From: an uncultured Alphaproteobacteria bacterium
Lineage (GTDB): Bacteria; Pseudomonadota; Alphaproteobacteria; RF32; CAG-239
NCBI GenBank assembly: GCA_944392185.1
Contig: CALXVW010000004.1
Coordinates: 1-5,472, forward strand
Direction of reading: 5' to 3'
DNA: 5,472 bases
Part shown: positions 1 through 5,472 of the stretch, piece by piece
Layout: every line of letters starts with the position of its first letter
Numbering within the stretch: position 1 is the stretch's first letter
Made by a program: the position numbers and the translations under genes
Notes under the pieces: generated by a model
What the model was told of the DNA's origin: nothing
Database searches by the model: none
Seen by the model: the letters and a program-made list of their open reading frames with translations, nothing else

Positions 1-32
1 AGCAACAAAAAAGTAATGAACAGGATAAGTTT

Positions 33-383
33 ATGGTTGCCGGCAGCAAGAATGATAACCGCAAGACGCTTGACTTTTCTTTTAGCCAAAATGAGGAACG
101 CTTGCAAGAGTTGCAAAAGGCTTTCAACGCCAAAACCGCCCCCGACCAAGCGGCAGATTTCAGCATTACCGATTTCAAACAACAACGCCTAAAAGGCAAA
201 GATTTCAAAATAGAGTTTATTGATGGTAGAAACTACCTGGTGTATGATGACGGAGACAACTATTGCTACATCACCGGCATTGCCGAAAACAATATCATCA
301 TCAGAGTGCAGACCTCCGGCCCTGATGCTCTGGCGCGGGCGCGCAACTTCATCAAAAACAGCCGCCGCCAAATAGAGCTCTAA
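33..383 (+). CDS. Hypothetical protein, possibly 5'-truncated by the window edge
   Basis: I do not recognise this protein. From the ATG at 33 it has 116 residues. The first ~45 are polar and low in hydrophobics (rich in N, K, Q, E), consistent with a flexible or helical segment. Residues ~45-116 look like a small alpha/beta domain: alternating strands with D-G-R and D-D-G-D turns, then a basic C-terminal helix ending in I-E-L. There is no signal peptide or membrane segment, so it is probably cytosolic or the tail of a longer protein. The start is uncertain. An AGGA at 22-25, seven bases before the ATG, supports a start at 33, but the frame stays open to the left edge (codons from position 3) and the residues there are equally polar. 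Its TAA stop overlaps the stop of the convergent DUF4105 gene by four bases. Coding confidence is moderate: the frame fills the space up to that neighbour, and the longest opposing frame here is only 60 residues. Confidence 0.6.
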   Translation: MVAGSKNDNRKTLDFSFSQNEERLQELQKAFNAKTAPDQAADFSITDFKQQRLKGKDFKIEFIDGRNYLVYDDGDNYCYITGIAENNIIIRVQTSGPDALARARNFIKNSRRQIEL

Positions 384-2212
384 AAATAGCTGCGCAAGGA
401 GATAAGGCTCTCATCCACATCATGGCCGTAGTTTTGCTCATATTTATAGTGCAAAGCCACGGCCCAGTTGGTTGCAAGAGTAAAAGAAGTTTCCACCTTA
501 TAAACCATTTTTGAGCCGATTTTAGAGGTTGCATAGATTTTTTCAGCCTCGGCCAACAAACGCCATCTGCCGAAATCAGCAAAAGCGCCAAAATTTGCCC
601 CCAAACCGAGCCACTGGTTGTTGGGTAGAAATCCGCCATACGCGCCATGAGTATTGCCTAAGGCAAACAACCAGATATTATCCGTTAAGGCATAAGTTCC
701 GCCTCCGCCCACAGTCAAATGAGCAGCATAGCCCTCCTCTTGCGTTTTGGGGTTAAAGTCCCTTGAAACCCCGGCCAAGATTTGAAAAGAAAGCGGTGCA
801 AACATTTCATCTATCGGCGAGATTGAACGAATACCGACCAAGTCAAAATTCTGTAAAACATATTTATCAGAACTGTCATAGTGCCTGAAAGCGGCATTAA
901 GGAAATTGATTTCCGCCCCCCGCAAAAAGCCATAAGTATCATCAGTCAATGAATGATAAGCCGGCCGATAAGAAATTTCCTGAAAAGCCTCGCCGTTTCT
1001 AAACCCGAGCCCAACCGTTGCACGCATAGATTCATGAGCATTAAAAGGCTTTTTACCTTCTTTGAGCTCTTCGATGTTGCCGGGATTTTTAAGTGAGTTT
1101 CTGGTGCGCAGCAAAGCAAAACTTTGCTTCCGATAATCGGCAAGCTCTAATTTTTTTGCCACATATTGATATTGCACAAATTGGTAGGCTGTCTCGGCAA
1201 CATTGGCTTTGGCTATTTCATCCAAAGCGGCAATATCATAATCTTGTTCAAGAATAACCCGCAAATATGCTTGGCGCCCGGTTTCATTCATAAGCTTATA
1301 GCGGTGCCTGATTTTATTTTGCCGAGACGGTCGGTAGTTGATACTTTTAACCAAACCGGGCGTCCGATACACAGCCTTAATTGTGTCTAGTGGAATAGCC
1401 TGAACGGGAAATTGTTTGGCGAGTTTTAAGGAAGGCCGCACGGCATCCAAAACTTCCATCAACATATAAGAGCAATTGCGAGAGAAGAAGTAGTAGCGAG
1501 ATTGCGCCTGCCCCACTTCCCACAAATGAGCCACAAAAAAATCACGCTCTTGAGGAGAGAAGTCGAGATTAAATTCCCAAATATCGCGGTTTTCGATATT
1601 GTTATAAGTATTGATGATGTCATAATAAGGTTTTACGGTAAACCCGCCATAATATCCGCCAATCAAACCATAAACGGCAAACAAGACACTATTTTCTTTT
1701 CCGTCCGTAAAAGCACCATAGTTAGCCCCGTGAGCCAAGAGTTGGGTTCCTTTTCTGGCCGTATCGATTCTAAGCAGTGTGTGCCCAAACAAAGAAGAAG
1801 GGTTGTTCATATACGCATCGGTAAAGAGGAATGTTACACCGGCCGGCCGCAAATCATCGTAAAATTTTTCATATTCACTGCAGGAGGGAAATTCGTAATC
1901 AATAATTCCGGCTTTGGTCAAAAGTTTGTAGCGAGAGGGGAAAAAGCATTTGGTTTTATCATCATTGGATTGAAACAAGGCGATAGTTGCCTCAAGTTCA
2001 CTTTTAGGATTAACTTTACCGTCTTTGCTCAAAAAGAAATTCGGTGTATCAAGCGTGCTCTCATAACCATCGCCCTTGGGCTGATAGTGGCCGACGGCAA
2101 GCCATTCGGGTGAATATGCAAAATCATCTTCAGCCCGCAAAGGATAAGCAGAAATTAATAAAAAGAAAAGCGAGAAAAGCCCCCGCTTATACAAATACCG
2201 CCAAAAATTCAT
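380..2212 (-). CDS. DUF4105 (Lnb N-terminal periplasmic domain) envelope protein with barrel-like C-terminus
   Basis: This is a 610-residue exported protein of the DUF4105 family, whose biochemical role is not settled. Residues 1-27 form a Sec signal peptide (basic start, Leu/Phe-rich core, cleavage likely after L-R-A). Family hallmarks follow: a Cys pair at C99 and C111 flanking a C-F-F-P-S-R-Y segment, the N-P-S-S-L-F-G-H-T-L-L-R-I-D block around H144, and R-N-C-S-Y-M-L around C247. A conserved His followed later by N-C resembles permuted papain-like (NlpC/P60 or LRAT-type) enzymes, so a hydrolase or acyltransferase role is possible but inferred. From ~395 the chain turns into alternating aromatic and small residues with many Gly/Asn turns and ends in S-Y-F. 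A terminal Phe is typical of outer-membrane beta-barrels. The ATG at 2212 is the only upstream Met in frame; in-frame TGA and TAA codons lie six to nine bases before it, and no Shine-Dalgarno is visible. It lies downstream of the DUF3015 gene, past a terminator. Confidence 0.85.
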   Translation of the reverse strand: MNFWRYLYKRGLFSLFFLLISAYPLRAEDDFAYSPEWLAVGHYQPKGDGYESTLDTPNFFLSKDGKVNPKSELEATIALFQSNDDKTKCFFPSRYKLLTKAGIIDYEFPSCSEYEKFYDDLRPAGVTFLFTDAYMNNPSSLFGHTLLRIDTARKGTQLLAHGANYGAFTDGKENSVLFAVYGLIGGYYGGFTVKPYYDIINTYNNIENRDIWEFNLDFSPQERDFFVAHLWEVGQAQSRYYFFSRNCSYMLMEVLDAVRPSLKLAKQFPVQAIPLDTIKAVYRTPGLVKSINYRPSRQNKIRHRYKLMNETGRQAYLRVILEQDYDIAALDEIAKANVAETAYQFVQYQYVAKKLELADYRKQSFALLRTRNSLKNPGNIEELKEGKKPFNAHESMRATVGLGFRNGEAFQEISYRPAYHSLTDDTYGFLRGAEINFLNAAFRHYDSSDKYVLQNFDLVGIRSISPIDEMFAPLSFQILAGVSRDFNPKTQEEGYAAHLTVGGGGTYALTDNIWLFALGNTHGAYGGFLPNNQWLGLGANFGAFADFGRWRLLAEAEKIYATSKIGSKMVYKVETSFTLATNWAVALHYKYEQNYGHDVDESLISLRSYF

Positions 2213-2222
2213 TAATTATCAC

Positions 2223-2263
2223 AAAAAGAAAATAGCCACTCTTAAAGCTCTTTAAGAGTGGCT
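2223..2263 (-). terminator. Intrinsic terminator after the DUF3015 gene
   Basis: A perfect 13-bp inverted repeat (arms 2234-2246 and 2251-2263) closes a 4-base loop. On the minus strand it is followed by a T-rich run (A-TTTT-C-TTTTT, 2233 down to 2223). It begins seven bases past the DUF3015 stop codon and ends before the DUF4105 start at 2212, so it should stop or strongly reduce transcription from the DUF3015 gene into the DUF4105 gene. The plus-strand side is followed by A residues, so it is directional for the minus strand. Confidence 0.88.
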
Positions 2264-2269
2264 AAAAAA

Positions 2270-2728
2270 TTAAGCTTGGGCAATGTTTAACAATTTTAGG
2301 GTAACATCAACCGAATCAACATTTTCACTGTCAAACAGGTAAGCAAACTGAGCACTGGTTTTAGCACCCAATTCCTCACTGTCGACATTCAAGATACCGG
2401 CCAAAGTATCAATGGTTTCACCATGTCCGGCAGCGGCATCCATGGCAAATTGCTCCATGTTGTTTTCAACAAAAGCCAAAACCATTCTGCCGGTTCCCCC
2501 TGTTACTCTTCCGTTAGGATCACAGCCTGATGTACCAAAGGTGATACCGAAAGTTTGGGTAGAAAAGAGTCCGTTTGTCGTCACCGCCAAAGATTGAGGA
2601 CCGATTCCGCTTTGTCCGCGCCAAGCCATTGAGCCCAGACCGCAACCGGTACTGTCAACGGCATAAGAAGGAGCAGCGGCCAATAAAACAGCGCCAATCA
2701 GCAAAGAAGTCAGATAAATTTTCTTCAT
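2270..2728 (-). CDS. DUF3015 family exported protein
   Basis: This 152-residue protein matches the DUF3015 family, small periplasmic or envelope proteins of unknown function. Residues 1-23 form a clear Sec signal peptide (M-K-K, a Leu/Ala core, cleavage after S-Y-A). The mature protein opens with the family signature G-C-G-L-G-S-M-A-W-R-G-Q-S-G (28-41), then a T-T-N-G and Q-T-F-G-I-T-F-G-T-S-G-C-D stretch (51-70). C29 and C69 are the only cysteines and could form a disulfide in the periplasm. The C-terminal half is helical and acidic, as in relatives, and the length is near normal for the family. The ATG is preceded by GGAG on the minus strand (2739-2736) at seven bases. It has its own promoter and a strong terminator. 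The next gene on the strand encodes a DUF4105 protein, also exported, which suggests a shared envelope role; this is inferred. Confidence 0.88.
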   Translation of the reverse strand: MKKIYLTSLLIGAVLLAAAPSYAVDSTGCGLGSMAWRGQSGIGPQSLAVTTNGLFSTQTFGITFGTSGCDPNGRVTGGTGRMVLAFVENNMEQFAMDAAAGHGETIDTLAGILNVDSEELGAKTSAQFAYLFDSENVDSVDVTLKLLNIAQA

Positions 2729-2783
2729 TTTAAATCTCCGAAATTAACAAAATACATCAATACTCTAACATATTCTCACCAAA

Positions 2784-2813
2784 AGTATAGAACAAACAAA
2801 AGTTTTCCAACAA
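2784..2813 (-). promoter_or_regulatory. Predicted promoter for the DUF3015 gene
   Basis: On the minus strand, TATACT (2789-2784) is a good -10 element. TTGTTG (2813-2808), 18 bases upstream, is an acceptable -35. Transcription would start near 2777, leaving a leader of about 48 bases before the ATG at 2728. The -10 match is strong; the -35 is moderate. Confidence 0.5.
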
Positions 2814-2822
2814 AGAATTTGC

Positions 2823-2850
2823 TTGATTTATTTTTTATTGGTGGTAAAGT
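2823..2850 (+). promoter_or_regulatory. Predicted promoter for greA
   Basis: TTGATT (2823-2828) and TAAAGT (2845-2850), 16 bases apart, resemble sigma70-type -35 and -10 elements. Transcription would start near 2857, about 90 bases before the greA ATG. It lies back to back with the leftward DUF3015 promoter, with 9 bp between the two -35 boxes. It is a prediction from hexamers in AT-rich DNA, but it sits where a promoter is needed because both flanking genes point away. Confidence 0.45.
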
Positions 2851-2869
2851 ATGAGATATCAAAACAAAT

Positions 2870-2911
2870 ACGAGCTGTGATGGAGTAACTCTCCCTCGCA
2901 GTTCGTTTTTT
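2870..2911 (+). promoter_or_regulatory. Terminator-like hairpin in the greA leader (putative attenuator or small RNA end)
   Basis: The arms 2870-2885 and 2891-2906 pair without bulges: fifteen pairs including two G-U, one T-C mismatch (2881/2895), closed by a TAACT loop. The stem runs into a T6 tract at 2906-2911. This is the layout of an intrinsic terminator, yet no plus-strand gene lies upstream; it sits between the predicted greA promoter and the greA start. It would yield a leader RNA of about 55 nt if it terminates. In E. coli the greA leader likewise ends early to give the short RNA GraL, so an analogous arrangement is plausible; sequence homology is not claimed. Confidence 0.6.
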
Positions 2912-2935
2912 CTAACTCTAATAACTTTTAACAAC

Positions 2936-2940
2936 AGGTG
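2936..2940 (+). promoter_or_regulatory. Shine-Dalgarno that sets the greA start
   Basis: AGGTG lies six bases before the ATG at 2947. The GTG at 2938, in the same frame three codons earlier, is part of this ribosome-binding site and has no purine-rich site of its own upstream. The ATG also gives the M-E-K-F-P-x-T start usual for GreA. Confidence 0.75.
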
Positions 2941-2946
2941 AAAGAA

Positions 2947-3420
2947 ATGGAAAAATTCCCCTTAACCAAAGTAGGGTTTGAGGCCCTTGAGCAAGAGTTA
3001 AAAAACCTAAAAGGCGTAGAGCGCCCCAACATCATCGCCGCCATTGATGAAGCACGCTCACACGGAGATTTGTCAGAAAACGCCGAGTATTCGGCCGCCA
3101 AAGAAAAGCAAAGTTTCATTGAAGGCCGTATTCAGGACTTGGAAGCTGTTTTGAGCCGCGCTCAGGTTATAGATGTTACCAAATCCAACTATGATGTTAT
3201 TCGTTTTGGCGCCACCGTCACCGTTGCCGATGAAGACACCGATGAGGAAAAGACATATCAAATTGTTGGTGATTATGAGGCAGATATTGAAAAGAACAAA
3301 ATTTCGCTCTCCTCCCCCTTGGCCAAAGCTTTGATTGGCAAAGAGGTTGGTGATTCGGCAGCCTACATGGCACCCGGCGGCCGCAAATCTTTTGAAATTC
3401 TTGAAATTAAATATATTTAA
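2947..3420 (+). CDS. greA: Transcription elongation factor GreA
   Basis: GreA binds the secondary channel of RNA polymerase and stimulates cleavage of the 3' end of backtracked transcripts, restarting arrested complexes. The 157-residue product has the normal family length. The N-terminal coiled coil (about 8-75) carries the motif E-A-R-S-H-G-D-L-S-E-N-A-E-Y (35-48). D41 and E44 at its tip are the acidic pair that positions the catalytic Mg2+ in characterised GreA. The C-terminal FKBP-like domain (about 80-157) shows I-V-G-D-Y-E-A-D (106-113), an I-S-L-S-S-P-L-A-K-A-L-I-G-K segment (119-132) and the closing G-G-R-K-S-F-E-I-L-E-I. I start it at the ATG at 2947 rather than the in-frame GTG at 2938, because the AGGTG ribosome-binding site overlaps that GTG. 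It has its own promoter and a leader hairpin upstream, and a strong terminator downstream. GreA rather than GreB is indicated by length and overall sequence. Confidence 0.97.
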   Translation: MEKFPLTKVGFEALEQELKNLKGVERPNIIAAIDEARSHGDLSENAEYSAAKEKQSFIEGRIQDLEAVLSRAQVIDVTKSNYDVIRFGATVTVADEDTDEEKTYQIVGDYEADIEKNKISLSSPLAKALIGKEVGDSAAYMAPGGRKSFEILEIKYI

Positions 3421-3428
3421 GTTATATA
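3401..3428 (+). promoter_or_regulatory. Possible trxB promoter overlapping the greA 3' end
   Basis: TTGAAA (3401-3406) and TATATA (3423-3428) are separated by 16 bases. The start would fall near 3435, inside the upstream arm of the greA terminator, giving a trxB leader of about 45 bases in which that hairpin cannot form. The hexamers are good, but the region is AT-rich and encodes the GreA C-terminus, so a chance match is possible. Confidence 0.35.
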
Positions 3429-3454
3429 AAAACCACCCTACCGGGTGGTTTTTT
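3428..3454 (+). terminator. Intrinsic terminator after greA
   Basis: The arms 3431-3438 and 3443-3450 pair perfectly over eight bases (core CCACCC/GGGTGG) around a TACC loop. The stem can extend three A-T pairs (3428-3430 with 3451-3453), and the T6 run is at 3449-3454. It begins just after the greA stop and ends 25 bases before trxB. Confidence 0.92.
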
Positions 3455-3479
3455 AATAAAAAAATTCGGAGTATGTGCT

Positions 3480-4421
3480 ATGGCAGAATATAAAACCTCT
3501 GTATTAATCATTGGCTCTGGCCGGGCAGGCTACACAGCCGGAATATATGCGGCTCGAGCCGGCTTAAAACCGATTTTGGTCTCAGGAGAACAAATCGGCG
3601 GCCAATTAACAATCACGACTGAGGTTGAAAATTTCCCCGGTTTTCCGGAGGCCATTTCCGGCCCCGAGCTAATGATGCAAATGCGCAAACAAGCAGAAAA
3701 TTTAGGTGTTCAAATTATTGATGATAAAATTGTCGAGGTAGATTTCAAAAAACGTCCTTTCATCTGCAGTTCAGAAAACCATCATCAATTCTGCGGAGAA
3801 ACGGTAATTATCTGCACCGGAGCCTCTGCCCGTTGGTTAGGCTTGGAGAGCGAGAAAAAGTTCAGAGGATTTGGCGTCTCTGGTTGTGCCACTTGCGACG
3901 GATTCTTTTATCGCAATAAAAATGTAGCCGTTATCGGCGGCGGCAACACGGGGGTGGAAGAAGCTCTGTACTTAACCAATTTTGCCAATTCCGTTACCCT
4001 TATTCACCGCCGCGACACCTTAAGAGCCGACAAAGCAATGCAAGAAAGATTAAGCAAAAATAAGAAGATACAAGTAGAATGGGATTCTGTTGTTGAAGAA
4101 ATTTTCGGTTCAGAAAATCCACTTTCAGTCACCGGAATAAAGCTCAAAAATGTCAAAACAGACCAAACAAAAGAAATTAAGGTAGATGGCGTTTTTGTAG
4201 CTATCGGCCACCATCCAAACACCGAAATTTTCGAAGGTCAAATAGAGCTCACCAAAGAAGGCTATATTGCCTGCCGCCCGGGTAGCTGCCGCACCAATAT
4301 TGCCGGTGTTTTTGCCGCCGGCGATGTCAAAACTCCGGAATTCAGACAAGCCATAGTTGCCGCCGGCTCAGGCTGCATAGCAGCCCTAGAAGCGGATCGC
4401 TTTTTACAAGAGCATAAATAA
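3480..4421 (+). CDS. trxB: Thioredoxin-disulfide reductase (NADPH)
   Basis: TrxB is a cytosolic FAD flavoenzyme that passes electrons from NADPH to thioredoxin, feeding ribonucleotide reductase, peroxidases and protein disulfide reduction. The product has 313 residues, normal for the low-molecular-weight class. In order: the FAD-binding G-S-G-R-A-G (12-17), G-G-Q-L near 40-43, the redox motif C-A-T-C (136-139) followed by D-G-F-F, the NADPH-site G-G-G-N-T-G (153-158), H-R-R-D-T-L-R-A (176-183) for the NADPH phosphate, and the C-terminal FAD motif G-V-F-A-A-G-D (276-282) with R-Q-A (289-291). Oddities: R15 replaces the nearly invariant Pro of G-S-G-P-A-G, G158 replaces the usual Ala, and there are additional Cys residues (C96, C105, C112, C265, C270, C309). 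The ATG is preceded by GGAG (3468-3471) at eight bases. It follows greA after 59 bases containing a terminator. The redox and NADPH motifs make TrxB far likelier than ferredoxin-NADP reductase. Confidence 0.95.
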   Translation: MAEYKTSVLIIGSGRAGYTAGIYAARAGLKPILVSGEQIGGQLTITTEVENFPGFPEAISGPELMMQMRKQAENLGVQIIDDKIVEVDFKKRPFICSSENHHQFCGETVIICTGASARWLGLESEKKFRGFGVSGCATCDGFFYRNKNVAVIGGGNTGVEEALYLTNFANSVTLIHRRDTLRADKAMQERLSKNKKIQVEWDSVVEEIFGSENPLSVTGIKLKNVKTDQTKEIKVDGVFVAIGHHPNTEIFEGQIELTKEGYIACRPGSCRTNIAGVFAAGDVKTPEFRQAIVAAGSGCIAALEADRFLQEHK

Positions 4422-4428
4422 GAACAGC

Positions 4429-5472
4429 TTATTCATAGCGCAAGGCATTAATCGGGTTCAACAGCGAGGCCTTATAAGCCGGATAAAAACCAAAGAACAA
4501 CCCGACCAAACCGGCAAAAGAAAACGGCAGCAAAACATAAAGAAGTGAGACCTTTGCCGAAAGCGAGGTAAACATACTCACCATCTGCGAACCGACCAAA
4601 CCAATAATCACTCCGACCAATCCGCCAATAAGAGAGAGCACGAGTGATTCCATCAAGAATTGCCAACGAATATCCCAAGCCTTGGCCCCTATTGCCATTC
4701 TGATACCGATTTCCCTGGTTCTCTCGGTTACCGAAACCAGCATGATATTCATAATACCGATACCGCCGACCAAAAGAGAGATAGAGGCAATGGCACCGAG
4801 CAAAATAGTCATGATTTTGGTTGAGCTCTCCATCATTTCCATCATTTGGGTAAGATTTCGGATAACAAAGTCGTTTTCCTTATTAGCTCCCAGGTTATGC
4901 CGTTGGCGCAAAAGTTGAGTAATTTCCTCTTGCGCGGTATAGGTGCTCTCTGCATCAACGGCTTGCAACATAATAAATTTGACCTGGTCAGGAAAGCTGA
5001 TACCCATCACTTTTTTTTGAGCCGTGGTAATAGGAATATAGACCACATCATCTTGGTCCATACCCATACCGCTCTGCCCTCTGGCTACCAACACCCCAAT
5101 AACTTGGAAAGGCATGCCTTTAATGCGAATAGTTTTGCCTAAGGGGTCCACATCACCAAAAAGCTCGTTCACCACAGTCTGTCCTAAAATGGCAACTTTG
5201 TTTGAGTTTTTGATATCTGCGGGAGAAAACATTTTACCGTATGCCAAATCCCACTCCTTAATTTCAAACATGCGGCTGTCTGTTCCGGTCACACCGGTAG
5301 ACCAGTTGGCGTTTCCATAAACAATCTGGGTTGTTTCCTCCAAGACCGGAGCCGCCAAGCGGATTTTGCTGATTTTTTGCTGGATAGCATCACCGTCACT
5401 GGCTTTCATGGTCGGCTGAGAGCCGTGTCCGCCGCGGGCTCCGCTGGAAGTTGCCACGCCCGAGCGAATAAT
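4429..5472 (-). CDS. MacB-type ABC transporter permease, C-terminal part (5' end outside window)
   Basis: The 348-codon frame, stop included, runs off the right edge with no stop, so the true start is outside. A GTG at 5457 is internal, not a start. The visible part holds most of the MacB-type periplasmic domain (to about residue 210 from 5457), including V-A-I-L-G-Q-T-V-V-N-E-L-F-G and D-P-L-G-K-T-I-R-I. The FtsX-like permease domain follows, with three C-terminal membrane helices (about 4815-4729, 4656-4580 and 4545-4477). Between the first two lies S-V-T-E-R-T-R-E-I-G-I-R-M-A-I-G-A, the cytoplasmic segment that contacts the ATPase. The N-terminal helix, and any fused ATPase domain, would be beyond the edge. 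MacB-type systems pair with a membrane-fusion protein and an outer-membrane channel to export substrates from the periplasm, or move lipoproteins; the substrate cannot be read here. The S-G-A-R-G-G-H-G-S-Q-P-T stretch resembles stand-alone permeases more than E. coli MacB, as I recall. It converges on trxB with a 7-base gap. Confidence 0.9.
   Translation of the reverse strand: MIRSGVATSSGARGGHGSQPTMKASDGDAIQQKISKIRLAAPVLEETTQIVYGNANWSTGVTGTDSRMFEIKEWDLAYGKMFSPADIKNSNKVAILGQTVVNELFGDVDPLGKTIRIKGMPFQVIGVLVARGQSGMGMDQDDVVYIPITTAQKKVMGISFPDQVKFIMLQAVDAESTYTAQEEITQLLRQRHNLGANKENDFVIRNLTQMMEMMESSTKIMTILLGAIASISLLVGGIGIMNIMLVSVTERTREIGIRMAIGAKAWDIRWQFLMESLVLSLIGGLVGVIIGLVGSQMVSMFTSLSAKVSLLYVLLPFSFAGLVGLFFGFYPAYKASLLNPINALRYE

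Noticed and set aside
373..382. Perfect 10-bp palindrome TAGAGCTCTA over the overlapping stops
   Set aside because: It has no loop and no T-tract, so it is not a terminator; ten bases can arise by chance and are explained by the two coding ends.
1502..2113. 203-codon plus-strand open frame opposite the DUF4105 gene
   Set aside because: It lies wholly antisense to a well-supported family member with signal peptide and motifs; its translation shows no recognisable domain and no clear start context.
2862..2906. The greA leader hairpin as a minus-strand terminator
   Set aside because: No minus-strand gene lies to its right before greA, which is on the plus strand, so there is no transcript for it to end in that direction.
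2938..2946. GTG at 2938 as an alternative greA start
   Set aside because: It overlaps the AGGTG ribosome-binding site of the ATG at 2947, has no site of its own upstream, and would add residues not usual for GreA.
4417..4433. Inverted repeat AATAAG/CTTATT spanning the convergent stops of trxB and the permease gene
   Set aside because: Six A-T-rich pairs, no T-tract on either side; too weak for a bidirectional terminator. It mostly reflects two TAA stops facing each other.
5455..5457. GTG at 5457 as the start of the permease gene
   Set aside because: The frame continues open to the right edge, and the product from here would lack the N-terminal membrane helix found in the family.
1..5472. 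New defence, mobile or CRISPR system
   Set aside because: I found no repeats in array, no transposase, integrase, nuclease or toxin-antitoxin pair; the genes are housekeeping or envelope genes.

Overview
The window reads as an ordinary chromosomal segment of a low- to mid-GC Gram-negative bacterium, most likely an alphaproteobacterium. The Gram-negative envelope is indicated by two Sec-exported proteins, one of which ends like an outer-membrane beta-barrel. The alphaproteobacterial guess rests on a 157-residue GreA and on greA lying close to trxB, a neighbourhood I recall from that class. It is an inference, not proof. I see no tRNA, rRNA, CRISPR array, insertion sequence, phage gene or origin.

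Layout, left to right. At 33-383 (+) lies a small unrecognised gene, possibly the tail of a longer one. Its stop codon overlaps that of a convergent minus-strand gene at 380-2212, a 610-residue DUF4105 (Lnb N-terminal periplasmic domain) envelope protein. Upstream of that on the same strand is a DUF3015 secreted protein (2270-2728). A strong intrinsic terminator sits between these two minus-strand genes. A 218-bp region (2729-2946) then carries two back-to-back promoters: one reads left into the DUF3015 gene, the other reads right into greA. The greA leader contains a near-perfect hairpin with a U-tract, resembling a transcription attenuator.

greA (2947-3420) ends in a second textbook terminator and is followed by trxB (3480-4421). 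A plausible trxB promoter overlaps the end of greA and would start transcription inside that terminator. trxB converges, with a 7-bp gap, on the 3' part of a MacB-type ABC transporter permease gene (4429 to beyond the right edge).

Functionally the window mixes housekeeping genes (GreA rescues arrested RNA polymerase; TrxB reduces thioredoxin with NADPH) with envelope genes (DUF3015, DUF4105, MacB-type permease). I find no convincing new defence or mobile system. The points most worth a second look are the greA leader hairpin, the DUF3015/DUF4105 pair with its His/Cys enzyme-like domain joined to a barrel-like C-terminus, and the promoter/terminator overlap before trxB.
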